From: Pohlia nutans
Taxonomy: Eukaryota > Streptophyta > Bryopsida > Bryales > Mniaceae
Reading direction: 5' to 3'
Assembly (NCBI GenBank): GCA_022496805.1
Contig: CM040106.1
Span: forward strand, 9,424,001-9,488,000
Length of the DNA: 64,000 nucleotides
Shown: one piece after another, positions 47,100 to 59,839 of the stretch
Layout of the letters: each line of letters starts with the position of its first letter
How positions within the stretch are numbered: the stretch's first letter is position 1
Notes under the pieces: generated by a model
Seen by the model: only the letters and a program-made list of their open reading frames with translations
Database searches by the model: none
Told to the model about the DNA's origin: nothing
Made by a program: the position numbers and the translations under genes

Positions 47100-50000
47100 C
47101 TACTTTTCAGCGAAATGGTGGGTTAAGATCCCACTTTCAGAGACCAGTTTGACTTCGTAGAAGTTGAACGTTGGCGTGTGGATGATCATGTCAACCCAGG
47201 TTTCGAGATGGCAGACCTTCAAGAAGATGAAGTACACATGCTTGCAATATGAGAATTGGCGATTCCCACGGAACTTTGTCATTGTCTTCTTGAATGCAGG
47301 GCAGCTGCAGCCTGATAGGGAGCTAATTGTGATCTGATACTGCTTCACATCTGGTGGCGTTCCCGAGTCTAAAGCGATGATGCAGCCATAGCCTGGGTGA
47401 GGAATCATTGTCACAAAATGGAGTCGAGCTTTGAGGGACTCAGAAGAGCCCAAAGCCAGCCTCTGCTGCAGATTTGGGCGGCCAGTAATTCGCTTGACAA
47501 TCTTCCCTTCTCTTTTTCCAGCATACCTACCCGCGTTTGCAGGTACGGGCACAGTGTCCACATTTGCGGGAGGCTTCTCTGTGGAAAACAACCTTCTTGG
47601 AGAGACAAGGGCTATCTATGGTAGTTGGAACCCAGCAGCTTCGAGGGCAAGGATCTTACTTTGCTTGAGATTTGTTCCAAACTTCACTGGCCAGACATCA
47701 GGGATGCTGGGCCTCTCTTGCTGCCTAGAGTACGGAACTACCCACTTCTGCCTTGAACCTTTGACACACCTCTCAATATCATCCAATCAGAAGTAGAACT
47801 CCTCCGACACTTGTAAGTTCTTCCTAGTGTTGTGCCAATGACCGGTGTACGTAGGCGCGGGGGTCACCTGTCTTTTGAGCCCTACGCTCAGCCCTGCGAA
47901 GCTTGAGCTCTTGTTTGCTTGGTCCAATTCTCCCTACATCGCCCTTCAAATACTCGTAGTAATTGACGACTTGCAGAAAAGCCCGGATGTAGTCATCCAC
48001 TGTAGCAACATAGAGATCACCACCGTTGTTGCCGGACTCTTGAAGCCACTTGTTATGGACAGACTCTGCAAGATTGCACGATGGCATCTCCGCGAGTTCG
48101 TCCTCTGAGAACATCTGAAGAAGTCATGTGAATAGAAGTTAGCCAAAATTGGTGGTCGGGTCCGACTCATGAGTAGACTCTAAGGGCATGGAGCTGAAGA
48201 AGTCATGTGAAGAGAAGTTAGACAAAATTGGTGGTCGGGTCCAACTCATGAGTAGACTGTAAGGGCATGGAGCATGCAAAAAAAGACGTGTGTACTCACC
48301 CCGACCATAAATCCTCCCCATTGGTGATAACGGAAGTGCCAAAATGACAGCCACAGCTCAAGTTTGCTCAAGGCTGACTCGGTCACAGCCCCGGCGGATA
48401 CCCTCCATGATTTAAGTCCTTGATACAATCTCTCAGCCTTGGCCATTGTTTGAGCCTTCCTGTTTTGGTGACACATCTACTTGTGTTGGTCCCACAGATC
48501 TTCAGCGATGTATTTCTCAGTATGCTTCACCATGGACTGGGTGCAGTGTAATTGACAAGTCGTCTCACGGTCGTCCATACGTTCCTCCTTGTTGTTGGAC
48601 CCATAGACAACCCGGACAACGTTCCAGTTGGCCTGGGCACTGTCTGCCATGAAGCCTTTGAAGTTAGGCATGTCAACACCGTGTCGCTTCATCACGGCGT
48701 TGAGATTCTTCCAGAAGACCATTTGGGCATCAATGTCCTCCGACTGCATGTCGCAGCAAGCAATAGTCATGACACGGCAGTAAGTGGAGTCATAGACATG
48801 GCAAGCCATCATTGTCCATTGCTTGACTCGTTTTACATGATCGAATATGAACTAGGCGTTCTCAAGATCACCATTGGGTTGCATCCGCTTCACTAGGTCC
48901 ACCCCACTGCCGGCACCCACTTTAGACATCTTGAAGACGTACACCTTGTCTAGCTCAGAACCTTGTCAAGGGAACATGTTCATTTGAACAAAAGCCCAGT
49001 TGCTAAGGCCTCGCAACCTAGTGATGCTGTCCATGACACCGTACCTCCTCAAGTAACTGAAGGTGACAACTTTATTTCGAATATTTGGTGAAGCCATGTC
49101 TTTAGATCGATCCTGCACCAGAACTAGTTCCTCAAAGCTCAACGTCTTGGGCGGATCATCCTCGGACCTCAACAAGTAGCCTCCGATGAGAGTCTTGTTT
49201 GCCTCTAATACCACTGCACTCTTTGTCGCTTGCGGAGTCTTCTCAACATGATCTCCAATTAGACTGTTGATTTCGACTTTAGTGTCCCTATAGTCACCAA
49301 CCTTAACAGGATGCTCGTGAGATCCAAGGTGGATGCAAACATGAGTTTTGTTACGCTGGCCGGACACATAGTAGATCTTTGCTCCACAAGTGGCAAGACA
49401 GGAGGGCGGTTCCTTACACACCTTGCACACCACGGTCGAGCCTCTAGGAGGACCCTGGCCCACAGCAAACGCTTGCAGTGTGCATGCATCAAACTCAGTC
49501 TCGTTCACTTTATAGATGCGATGTTCACGTCTAAGGTAGTCGCACTCTTTATTCTCACATCGCAGATGCCCTACACAGCAGGAGAATCGAAAAGAGAGAC
49601 CCATGGTATTAGTAATGTTAGATGTGATGGTCTTGGTCCATACATGGCCATCGTAGCGCTTATCCATTCCTTGCATAGCCTTTGCCGGCGAACGAGAGGC
49701 GGACGCTTCAGCAGGAGGCAACTCAAACATGACGTCACCGTTGAACGTCGAGGGCAAGTACGTGACTCTCTCATGTCTAATGGAGCTATAATCGATCTTC
49801 TTCAGTGCATTCTTCTTCCCTGGCATAAAGGCAAGTTTCTTCAGACATGTTACGACACAATCACACTCATTAGAACCCGGCGGTGGGGAAGAAGAAGAAC
49901 TTGGAAACTCTACTGCAGGGGACTTCGACTGTACGAGAGGGTCAGACAATGCAGGGACAGAACGAGTGGTTTTTGGAGGACTACTCTCTTCATCTGATGA

Positions 50001-50464
50001 GAGGGTAATGATGGGATTAATAGTTCCCGTCTCAAGTTGAATATTATCAAGATGAGGATTCTCTAACCCAGGCTCGACCTTGACCGTTACATTAGAAGGA
50101 AAGGGGTTCTGAACGGTGCAAGTTGAGGAACGGCGAGGGTTAGTATTTCTGTAGATGTAGCCATTTTAGAATCCGTCAATCCATAGACTCTATACCGTCC
50201 TGGGGCGAGCCTCCAATTTCTACAATTGCTCTCGTCAGAAATTGATAACTGACCAACTGTGTGGCTCAGCTCCAACGTTAGGTCATCGAATATCTCTTCC
50301 TCAACACTAATACTGTCTTCCTGGAAATTAAACCGAAGACTCAAACGCAGATACGACACTAAAGCATATCGTTCCCAGTCTACAAGAAATGTGAGTGGGA
50401 GACCCACGCCATGAGCTCGGAGCACGACCATATCTGGCGAATCAAGTAGGGTGGATAGAGGCAT
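47100..50464 (-). pseudogene. MULE transposase with WRKY-GCM1-like and SWIM zinc fingers, decayed (E3)
   Basis: On minus the frame starts near 50464. After a one-base shift near 50100 it continues through LSSDEESSPPKTTRS to a zinc-finger region at about 49600-49300: CCVGHLRCENKECDYLRRE, VCKVCKEPPSC, CIHLGSHEHPV, a C-C-H-x-H pattern of WRKY-GCM1 fingers known in Mutator proteins. The transposase core at about 48850-48480 has MMACHVYDSTYC, FKGFMADSAQANW and CQLHCTQSM. The frame continues to FWHFRYHQWGGFM at 48310. An intron at 48115-48299 (GTGAGT donor, TTCTTCAG acceptor) follows. Exon 2 holds CNLAESVHNKW and, at about 47330-47230, a SWIM finger CSCPAF...YCKH. In-frame stops at 48966, 48854 (Trp expected), 48477, about 47770 and 47615, and a frameshift near 47830, make it a pseudogene. 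The intron carries the same palindrome as the opposite-strand methyltransferase gene. Confidence 0.8.
48115..48299 (-). other. MULE intron with two motif C copies in a 64-bp duplication
   Basis: The unit GGTGGTCGGGTCCGACTC followed by ATGAGTAGACT..AAGGGCATGGAG occurs twice (about 48160 and 48225). The second copy has one change (CCAACTC). The extended string GTCCGACTCATGAGTAGA recurs at about 53635, inside the methyltransferase gene region of E3. Confidence 0.8.
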
Positions 50465-52740
50465 GATGAGAGTAGACTACGTGCAACTAGATGAGGCAGA
50501 TAGTAATTTGATAGTACTGAGGAGACAATGGGTTATGGGATCCTTTTATTGGAGTCCCATGTTATGATGAATAGAAGCATGGTCAACGGGGATTTGGCGG
50601 CATTCTAGAATTATTGGACCAGCCGTAAAATTACAGGGCAACTATCAGTGTTGAACTGGCATGGCTAAAGTAGATAGATCTGAGCCAAAATGTGAAAGAC
50701 AAGATTAACAATATTCCTATATTAGAGCTCAATAATTAAATGGCGCCAAGTTCTGCAACCGTTGGAGGATTGGGACAATGATGCATAGGAAGATGGAAGG
50801 AAATCAGAATTCTCAAAATGTGAGTGCAAGTGGTAGCTAGTGAAAGAGGTTGCATTTCAGATGCACGACATCTCACCATGTGAAGGTGCGACACCTTCTA
50901 TTGCCAAGACAAAGAAAAGGGGGAAGCTGCTTTTCTCCAGTGCAAAGGAGCTCAGGCATTCTAGGATGAGAAATGCAGAGAGTAGGAATAGACGTTATGC
51001 TAACTTGAGAGGCACGATCAAGACCCTAACAGCCAAGTTTGCCAAACTTCCAGTGGAGACCTTGCTTTGCCCTTTAGTAGAGCAAGAAGACAGTCGACCA
51101 TCCCATTCAAATTGTGAGAAAAAAGTGCACCTATCGGTGGACTTTCGTGTTCCTCACGACAATTAGGTACACTCTTTCGCCACCGTATCACTTCTATCAA
51201 ACATTTTTTTCTACAAGGATACCAAGACATCTACTTGCATTTTTAAGGGGCATTTTTTGGGCAAAGGATAGATGTTTGGGCAATGGGGCTAGCAAAGGGT
51301 TTAGGGGCAGTGGTCACGAGCAGCGGTTTTGGGATGAGGCAGCACCTGCGGGCATAGGGCAAGGGGGCAGCTGTCGTAGGCAACGGACAGCGTCTCAAAA
51401 CTTTGGTGGCGGCCCTGAACCCTAATGGCCAAGGCTGCCACCTCTTGACTTATTCTCAATCCGCACTTGTTTGCAATCGTTTCTGCCTCCATCGCGGAGC
51501 TCATGGCATTCCTTCACAGCGATCGAGGCCGACCAGGTGCAATCTTGCTCGTGTGTTCTGAGCTCGTGTGTTCTTGCTTGATGATGCTTGACTCGTGGTT
51601 TCCTCATGTGTTCTGATCTCTCACGCGCTTATGTGTTTTCCAGCTGCTGGATTCTTCAACTGATGAGTGTCAGGTTCACACTTGCACTCGTTTCTCACTC
51701 GCACGATTGTCCATTCAGGTGCAATCTTTGTCATTGGAATCCTTGTGTGCTCATTGAATGCGCTGAAGTATACATTAAATGCTCTTCATCACATTTGACC
51801 AACTGCATCTTTCCACCTCTGACTGATGTATTTGATATAGACATTAGTGGCCGAGGTTTCAGTGGCCCAGGTGCTGCCAGTACGAGTGAGCTCTCCATCC
51901 ATCCACATCATCCCTAGTTGTCTGTTATGCATTTAAACTTTTGAGCACAGTTCCCATTGAATCAATTGTGTGTCAAGTATAATTAGTCCTTGCAAATAAA
52001 GTCTGAAGGGTGTACTTAGAGTAGGCAAGTAGCGAACGTAACTTGGGCTAGGATCAGGGTCGGAACCGACCGGTCAGATAGCTTGTTGGTCCCACGCGTG
52101 GTGTGAGAAATGTGATTTGTCTGCTGTGACTAATGCGAGTGCAGCTGTGTTGTGACTAACGCGAGCTAGTGATGGTGTGAACAACGCAAGTCCTGGCGTG
52201 GTATGAGTATCGCGAGATAGTGTTCGTGTGAACCATGCGAGTCATGGCGTGGTGAGTGTATGCCTAGTCAGGTGTGGTGTGATCCATGTTTCAGGATTCA
52301 GTTGCCCAGGTGCTGCCAGTACGTGTGAGATCCCCAACAAGCTCTAGGGGCCCAAGCAGTCAGATATGATTTAATTGCGTTGCTCATAATTGTGTTGCTG
52401 TTGATTCTCGAGTACTGCTCGTGGTTCGGCTATGGTGTGAGTGATGCATGCCAATCTGGGTTGTGACCAACGCTCTCGTGAAGACTAGTTTGGTACACAT
52501 TCTTCACCGAATTCAAAAGTATGGATCATATGATCTAGAGTACTTCAAGCCCATGCTTAGTGCAGAGTAATTCAAGTCATTCCAAACAAAATCAATAAAG
52601 ACATGGTACCCACTTACAAAGGACTTGATGATCAACTTCATCTTCAGCGTAAGTCATATTCGTCAACACCTTCATCATTTCTCTATTTCTAGCTTAATGT
52701 ATTAAATGCAAGGCTCTATTTTTTACTATTGGCATGATTC
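50465..52740. promoter_or_regulatory. Divergent promoter region between the two E3 genes
   Basis: The MULE gene starts to the left on minus and the methyltransferase gene to the right on plus, so both should be driven from here. GAACCCTAATGG (telobox-like) is at about 51417. A phrase CCCAGGTGCTGCCAGTACG is duplicated at about 51868 and 52302. A frame at 50840-51166 is not supported as a gene: composition is biased and no family is recognised. From about 52030 the motif C array begins. Confidence 0.45.
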
Positions 52741-54790
52741 TACGGGATGAGATTGTCTAGGTTGCTAACGAGGCTGGGCAGATGTATTGGGAGGAAGTGG
52801 ATGTCAGCAGTCAAAGCGACGTTGGTCTCCAAGAATATGTTGACAAAGCCATCTCTAAAAAGAAAGAGGAGCTCTTCACTAATTTTGTCAAAGAGCAAGC
52901 AGTTGCAAATCCATCCCTTGGAGTTGGTTTCCTGGAGCAGGTCAATGTGGTAACTCGTTTGTAATTATTAAGTTGACGTGTATGGTTTAAATAACTGAGG
53001 ATAGAGTGCTACACCGTGCTTGGGATGGTAATGAATAAGGGTTCGGGTCCGATGCTTGATCTGTGTTAAGCTTTTGAAGCTTGTTGTGGTGTGATGATGG
53101 ATATGAATCTTGCTCTCGTGTGCGTGAAGGTTGATCTCTCCTTGGTACTCAAGAGCTTAATTTCGTGGACGGGTCTGATTTCTCCTAAGACCTTGGTACT
53201 AGAGTTCTACGTGATTTTGGGAGTCATGCGAATTACTTGAGTGGGACACATAGTGGGACTCGTGGTATTGGCTAAGCGTGGGTGTCTAGCCAGACTTGTC
53301 TTGTGGGCATGTGAGCGTGTGAGGCGCGCGAGCGTGGGTTCCAGCAAGTGGTGCGAGTCACAGGCTGAAGCAATTAAACAAGGGTCGGGTTCGAAGCTTC
53401 GAAAGTCAGAGTGGGTTTAGAGACGGTGGTGCGAGTCACAGGGTTAAGCTCCTGGAGTCGTGTCGGGTCAGATGCATTGAATGGCACAGTTTAGGAGCCA
53501 CGAGTTTGTGAGTAATGCCAGTAATGCAAAGCGAATAATGAGTGCTCGGGTCCGACTGATAGTTTATTGCAGCAAAGTGTCGTGGGTGCCTACCGGTTTC
53601 TCAAGGTGCGGGTGGTACACATTTGAATAGTCAGGTCCGACTCATGAGTAGAATCGATGATAAAGAATGGGAGGAGTGAGATACACTAACATGAGGTGCA
53701 TCAAAATTGATTGGTTGGATCCGACTGATAGTTTTTTGCTGCATACTATTGTGGGTTAAGGGATGGTTTCTCAAGGTGTGGGTGGGTGATATTTGAGTGG
53801 TCGGGTCCGACCCATGACTCGAAATGATGCTAAAGTATGGGAGGAGTGAGATACAATAACATGAGGTGCTTCAAAACTGATTGGTTGGGTCCAATTGATA
53901 GTTTTTTGCTACATACTATTGTGGGTTTAGAAACGGTTTCTCAAGGTGTGGGTGGGAGATTTTTGAGTGGTCGGATTCGACGCCTAAATGCTCGTGAATC
54001 AAGTAATAAGTGTAAGAATTCAATAAGCAGTAATGCGAGTGTGTGTGCCATAGTGGGTGCGGCATTTTAGAATGTATGGTCGGATCCGACTGGGGTCGAG
54101 TAAGGATGACATGCTGTGGATTTGAGTGGCAACTGTGCGGCTGTACGGCATTGAGTGGATGTCAGGTTGTGTGCCAGGCCGTGTAGTTTACAGTATACAG
54201 TAGCATGTGGTGTGAGTAACGCGAGTAGTTGGGTGTGTGCCACAGAGGCAAGGGCAACGTAGAATGAATGGTCGGGTCCGACTGTTGCTCTCGTGTGCAT
54301 GACAGAATGGATGGCAAGCAAGCGGGTTTTGGGCCTAGAATGAATGGTCGGGTCCGAAGCTTGAACATGACACTCGGGTCAGGTAGTTAGTCTGGCTGTA
54401 TGGTGAGACTAATGCGTGGAACTCTAAACCCGATTAGTAGGGTGTGTGCAATGCGCATCCTATAATGTGAATAATGCAAGTCCAGCTGTGAAGCGAATCA
54501 GGCTGTTGGGCGCGAGGGCGAGTAACGTGAGTCAAGATGCGTGGTCCAAGAAACATGAGTAACGAGTAACGAGTGGTAACGAGTAATGCGTGGTGCAATT
54601 AACGGGTATCGCACGGTGTAAGTAACGCGAGTACTTGAGTGTATGCCACAGAGGCAAAGGCAACGTAGAATGAATGGTCGGGTCCGACTGTTGCTCTCAT
54701 GAGCATGTTAGAATGGATGGCAAGCAAGCGAGTTTTGGGCCTGGAATGAATGGTCGAGTCCGAAGCTTGAACAAGACACTCGGATCAGGT
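52030..54790. repeat. Array of palindromic motif C (GTCGGGTCCGAC)
   Basis: Copies occur at about 52062 (GGTCGGAACCGACC), 53043, 53383, 53555, 53635, 53716, 53803, 53970, 54077, 54271, 54347, 54677 and 54754. The arms are GTCGG and CCGAC with two bases between. Several copies sit in repeated modules of about 170 bp (TTTCTCAAGGTGTGGGTGGG near 53600, 53770 and 53940) and of about 400 bp (54240-54370 repeated at 54650-54780). Interspersed are GTGTGAGTAACGCGAGTCA-type units. The array lies in introns of the methyltransferase gene. Confidence 0.85.
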
Positions 54791-55030
54791 TGTGTGTCTG
54801 GCTGTATGGCGAGAGTAATGCGTGGTGTGATAAACCCGACTAGTAGGGTGTGGTGAGCGCATCCCATAATGTGAATAATGCAAGTCAGGCTCTGTGGCGA
54901 ATCAGGCTGTGGGGCGCGAGGGCAAGTAACGTGAGCCAGTCTGCGTGGTCCAAGAGACGTGAGCCAGTCTGCGTGGTCCAAGAGACGTGAGCCAGGCTGT
55001 GTGCTTTGAGTGATGCTTGGGTGGTTGAGT
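54430..55030. repeat. GAGTAACGCGAGTCA minisatellite-like units
   Basis: Units of GTG(C/T)GAGTAACG(C/T)GAGTCAG with variants recur here and again at about 52120-52240, 61790-61990 and 63060-63260. They mark the right half of E3 on both sides of the methyltransferase gene. Confidence 0.7.
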
Positions 55031-55589
55031 GTGGAAGTCATGTTGTGGTGCGTGGGTTGTGGAGTCAGTTGGTGCTTTGGAGTCATGTGTGGTAAAAGAA
55101 TTGTGGAGACTAATGAGTTTTTTTCTCTATGGACATGCAGATTGTTGAGCACTATAGTGCACATGTTGTTGCACAGGTAGAGATGAGTTTGGAAAAATTG
55201 CAATTGGTGGCAACAGCAGCCGTGGAGCCAAAGTATAAGATCCGGTGGCTCAAATGGTAGAATAGTCCATCATTTGTTCGATCGGATTTGAGGTTTCCAA
55301 AGTCTCTTGCCGGTGAGGACACTTTAAAGAAGTGGTTGGACCGTGCATCGTTTTGGGCAGGAATTGAAGAGACTGCTAATAAAGAGCTTGGTGCTTACCT
55401 AGCTTTAGCTGGTGGTGTTGATGCTTCCAAGGTAGTTGATAGTTTTGAAGACTACCTGGCAAACTCGCGGATTTGCCTTTGGGACAAGGCATATAACACC
55501 CACTTCGGAGGTCCTGATGCGTATTATAAATCCTTGAAGTTTGAGAAAGTTAAGGACGGCGAGTTCGTTGTGAAGCGGCTCTGTCTGAG

Positions 55590-57462
55590 GTTAGTAATCC
55601 ACCCTCATAATTTTGTGTTATGCGAGCAAGTGAGTAATGCAAGTGTTGACTCATCCATGATGCTTCCATGATGCTGGTCTTGGTGATTATGCTTGCTTTG
55701 GTGCTCTTTATGCGATAAAGAACTCAGCCCTTTTGTGTCTCGGTGTTCGTGACGAGTGATGCTGATCAAGGTGATCACGTCACCATGGTGCTTGTGGTGA
55801 TCAAGCTTGTAATGGTGGGAGTTTGTGTACATACTGGTCTTGGTGTACATGTCTTAATGGTGCTCTTGGTGTTCATGCTAGTTCTGGTGTGCTTGGTAAT
55901 CATGCTTGTCAGTCATGTTGGTTTGGGTGCATCTTACATGTGTTCTTAGTGTTCTATGTTTCAATGCTGGACTTGGGCTAGATTCAGGGGTCGGCCCCGA
56001 CCAATGCTGGTTTGGCTGCAATTTGAACGTGTAATGCGTGCTCGTGATGAAGGTCCTGGTGTTCATTTCGTGATGCTGGTATACAGGCAACTGTCTTGTG
56101 ATGCCAGTGTTCGTGTTCGAGACGCATGAGGGTGGTCCTGCTGACCATGGTCGTCGTGGTGCTCGGGGGAGTCAAGCTCGTGATGCCGGTCTTGGTTATC
56201 AATCTGGTCTTGGTGATCTTGGTGATCCTCACTCACGTTGTCTTGGTGTTTAGGGCTTGAGTGCAAGTAACGCGAGTCCTGTGTTGTGAGCAACAAAGTC
56301 ACTCGTGTGGTGTGAGTAACCAAGTCAGGCGTTGTTGGGAGTTTCGCGTGCTCTGGTATCGGGTTAGGGGAATATTGTGAGCATCGCTCGTCACGCTATG
56401 GTGCAAAATTGATTGCATTCGACCATGTTTGTGATGTTGGTCGTGGTGATGAAGCTTGTAATGCTAGCTTAGTGTTCAAGCTGTTCTTGGTGTTCTTGGT
56501 TATTGTGATCCTCTTGGTGATCGCGAGTCCAGTGGTGTGAGTAACAAAGTGCGACCCAATGGTGTGAATAGCCAAGTCAGAAGGTGGTGTGATTCAGGGG
56601 TCGACCCCGACTAATTCTAGGTTGGGTGCATCTTGATCGTGTAATTTGTGCTCGTGATGTTGGTTTAGGGTTCATGTTGCTCGTAAGGAGGTTGGTCCTA
56701 GTTACACATGAGGCTGGTCCTAGTGACCATGCTCGTCATGGTGTTTGGGGTGATCAAGCTCGTGATGTTGTTCTTGGTGTTCAATTTGGTACTCGTGTTC
56801 TTGGTGATCATACTCCTCACTCACAATGCCTTGTTGTTTAGGGCTTTGGTATCGGGTTGGGGGAGTATTGTGAGCATCGCGAGTCACGTTGTGGTGCAAA
56901 ATTGATTGCATTTGACCACGTTCGTGATGTTGGTCGTGGTGATCAAGCTCGTGATGGTAATCTTACTGTTCAAGCTGTTCTTGGTGTACTTGGTGATCGT
57001 GATCCTCATTCACGATGTCTTGGTGTTCTTGGTGATCATGCTCCTCATTCACGCCGGACTTGGATTACTTGATGATCATGCACCTTATTTACGCTGGTCT
57101 ATGTGCTCTTCTTGTTTATGCTGGTCTTGGGCTAGAATCAAGGGTGCGTGCGTTTTTAATGTGAGAAGCGTGCTCGTGCTGGTGGTCGTTGTGTCAATGC
57201 TTGAGATGATTGTCTTCATGTTCATCTCGTGGTCCTGGTGTTCGTGTTCCCGACGCGTGATGTTGGTCACGGTGATCATGCTCGTCAAGATGCATGTGGT
57301 GATGACGCTCGTGAGGCTGGTATTGTTTAGGGTGCTAGTAGTGGTGCTCTTGCTGTTCATGTCGTCAAGGGCTTGCTCTTGCTAGTCTTGGTGATCTTGG
57401 TACGCTTGGTGTTCATCTTATTGCTCATGCTGGTCGTGGTGCTCTTGGTGTTCATGGTGTAG
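55590..57462 (+). other. Large intron of the E3 methyltransferase gene, repeat-filled
   Basis: Donor CTGAG then GTTAGT; acceptor GGTGTAG then GTACATG. It is filled with degenerate units of TTCTTGGTGATCATGCTCCTCA (the same unit as the 40-bp array at 62150), GTGAGTAACAAAGTCA units, and two larger modules: 55990-56260 recurs at about 56590-56830, and 56350-56540 recurs at about 56850-57010. Two motif C relatives occur (GGTCGGCCCCGACC near 56000 and GGGTCGACCCCGACT near 56598). Confidence 0.65.
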
Positions 57463-59839
57463 GTACATGAAGCAAGTGCTCCTCAAAGTTGGGGGGATTT
57501 CAAAGTTACCACCTTGTGTTCAAGGGTGGTGCGATTCTTCCTCACCAACATACATCTTCACAAAGACGCAGAAGAGGAACTTCAGCAAGGATCACCTCTT
57601 GGAGTGCTGCTGGTACATAGAGTGCCCCTCGAGTTTTGTACCTGACTCGGAGGCTGACCTCAAGAAGTCTTGGAGTCCTGATGTTGAGCTGTCTGATGAG
57701 GATGAAGATGAGGAGGGGAATGTCGATGAGACTGCAACTGAAGATGCACCAAAGTCAAAGAAGAAGGCGCCAGCAAAGGAGAAGGCTACATCAAAGAAGA
57801 AGGTGGCAACGAAGGCCGGCAGCTGTGTGACGGAGGTTGCATCGAAGAAGGCCACTTCTAAGGGTAAGGCTTCATCCACTACTACTGGAGGAGACACGGT
57901 GATGACGGATGCCAACTCCCTTCCACTCTCTTAAAGCCGGGTGCAGCAACCGAGTCCCCCTACCTTATCAGAGCCTGCACCGAGTGAGTTTATTTTGCAA
58001 GCCACGGTCATCAACGCCTCCATTCTCCAGCAGTAGCAACATCTTCGTGAGGTTCAAAAGTTTTCTCTGTCATGCTCTCCTTCTCGTTCTCGTAGCTTCC
58101 GTGGGTTGCCATCTGTGCGTGGACATGCCGACTTGGTGATTGCGGATCTTCCAGATGGTCTACCGGTGCCAAACATCTCAGTGCCATCATCTCTGGTGCC
58201 TACTTGGAATTTGAGGCCTGAGAACTATTTGCATGAATTGTTCGACTTTGCAGATGAAATTCATGATGATAATGGAGCACTACTGCTCTTTTATCCATTT
58301 GACTATGGCGAGGTCCTTGATGACATAGAGACGTTTTTTAACGCTTTAGGATTTGCAATTTGCAAAGAGTGCATGGGCGTGAACTACTTGCCCATGAGTT
58401 CGGCAAGGGTTCCCAACACTACAACGAACAAGTTTAATATTCTTCTGCTCAAGCGCGTTTCTCGAGACGAGGACTCTCTCACATGGAGTTCAGCATTTCA
58501 GATTCGTGATGTGCCAGAGTTGGTTTCCCACGGTTTGAACGTCGGGCTGAACGACACGTTGATCAACCACTGCACCAACCCTCTCATGGACGGTGCTCGT
58601 CCATGCACTACTAGAGAGTGCGTAAAAACCAAGACAAAACCAACACACATCTGTTGGAACCAACAGAGAATGGGTTTAACGTAGCAAAGCCGAATTCACT
58701 GCACGGAACCAACAAGGTTTCTCTTGGAACCAACAAGTTTTCTTGAAAACCAACACATTTATGTTAGTTCGTGCAATGTAAGTGCCTTTTTCACAGATTT
58801 TTGTTGGTTTGTGCATAGTAAGTGTGTTTTTTCACTAAATTCTGTTAGTTCGTGCACATAGTGTTTCTCGTAGTAGAGTTGTCCTTTTTGCGCAAAATGA
58901 AAAGTACAAAGTATGTAACACATTTGTCATTATTGCGTCATTAATACTATTAATAATTATGGAAAATATTAAAATATATTTAAAATAGAATCTTTTTAAA
59001 ATCTTTGGAATCTTTGGCCAACTTTTCAAAATATTTATGCCAGTTTGAGAATATTCATGGAATCTTTTGAATTTTAGGCAAGCTTGGAATCTTTCTATAA
59101 TATTTTTGGTATCTTTTGGAATCTTTTTATATATGATACGTTTGAATAATAGGAGCTAAAGAAAAAAAATTCCTATTACCATATCTTCAATGAAACATAT
59201 CAATTAAGGCGTTACCAAATTGATGATATTACAATGTGTAATCGTAACAAATCAATGACATTCCACATTTGGATCCAAATTCTATTATTTGAATTTGAAA
59301 AATCTCATATCACAAGCTTTGACATTGTTTTATAGAATCATGAAGCCCCTTATATCAAATTACTTTTTAAATAGATGCTAAAATATTATGAATGTCAAAA
59401 ACACCCTAAAATTCGAACATAATATAGTAGTAATATATATGTTAAGAACATAAACAAAAAATATTATAATACTTATTTTCAAATATTCTAGAATAAAAAA
59501 TATTAGGATGAAATCCTAAGAGTATTAACTTCTAAATACTCAAGGGGATAAAAGCTAGACAAAACTTACATGCGTTATAAACTGTTACTTGATGAAGTTT
59601 TGTGCAACTTTGATGAATTTTTATGCAACTGTGATGAATTTTTGTGCAAAGGAAAAATTAGAAAGCATGATGTTTAGTAATGTATGATCGGCACTGTCAA
59701 ACTTTCAAAAAAAAATTAGATGATTACTTCATGAACTTAAAAGCACTAATCGTTGAATATTCACAAAAGTTATAATTTTTATGTCTCGTTTCATGTTGCA
59801 ATAATTCATCAAAAAAGTTCTAAGATGTTAGTTCAAAAT

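Larger units (their letters stand above)
52761..58605 (+). pseudogene. DNA methyltransferase gene of E3, exons before the CACTA insertion
   Basis: Exons can be traced at about 52761-52940 (acidic helical, EEVDVSSQSDVGLQEYVDK), 55140-55589 (WLDRASFWAGIEETANKEL, FGGPDAYYKSLKF) and from 57463. The 55589/57463 junction restores LR-YMKQ in phase. The last exon begins with PTYIFTKTQKRNF and ECCWYIECPSSF, then an acidic stretch (DEDEDEEGN), a Lys-rich linker and the catalytic half: ADLVIADLPDGLPVP (position of the DPPY/DPPW motif IV, here DLPD), LFDFADEIHDDNGALLLFYP and LDDIETFFNALGF. Motif I follows after the CACTA element, the order of class beta N4-cytosine or N6-adenine methyltransferases. Stops at 55258, 57932 and 58034 lie in an otherwise constant frame. 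The changed motif IV makes activity doubtful. Confidence 0.65.

Noticed and set aside
50840..51166. 108-codon plus frame between the divergent E3 genes
   Set aside because: Lys/Arg/Ser-biased composition with no family signature; it lies in the expected promoter region, and no splice link to the methyltransferase exons is evident.
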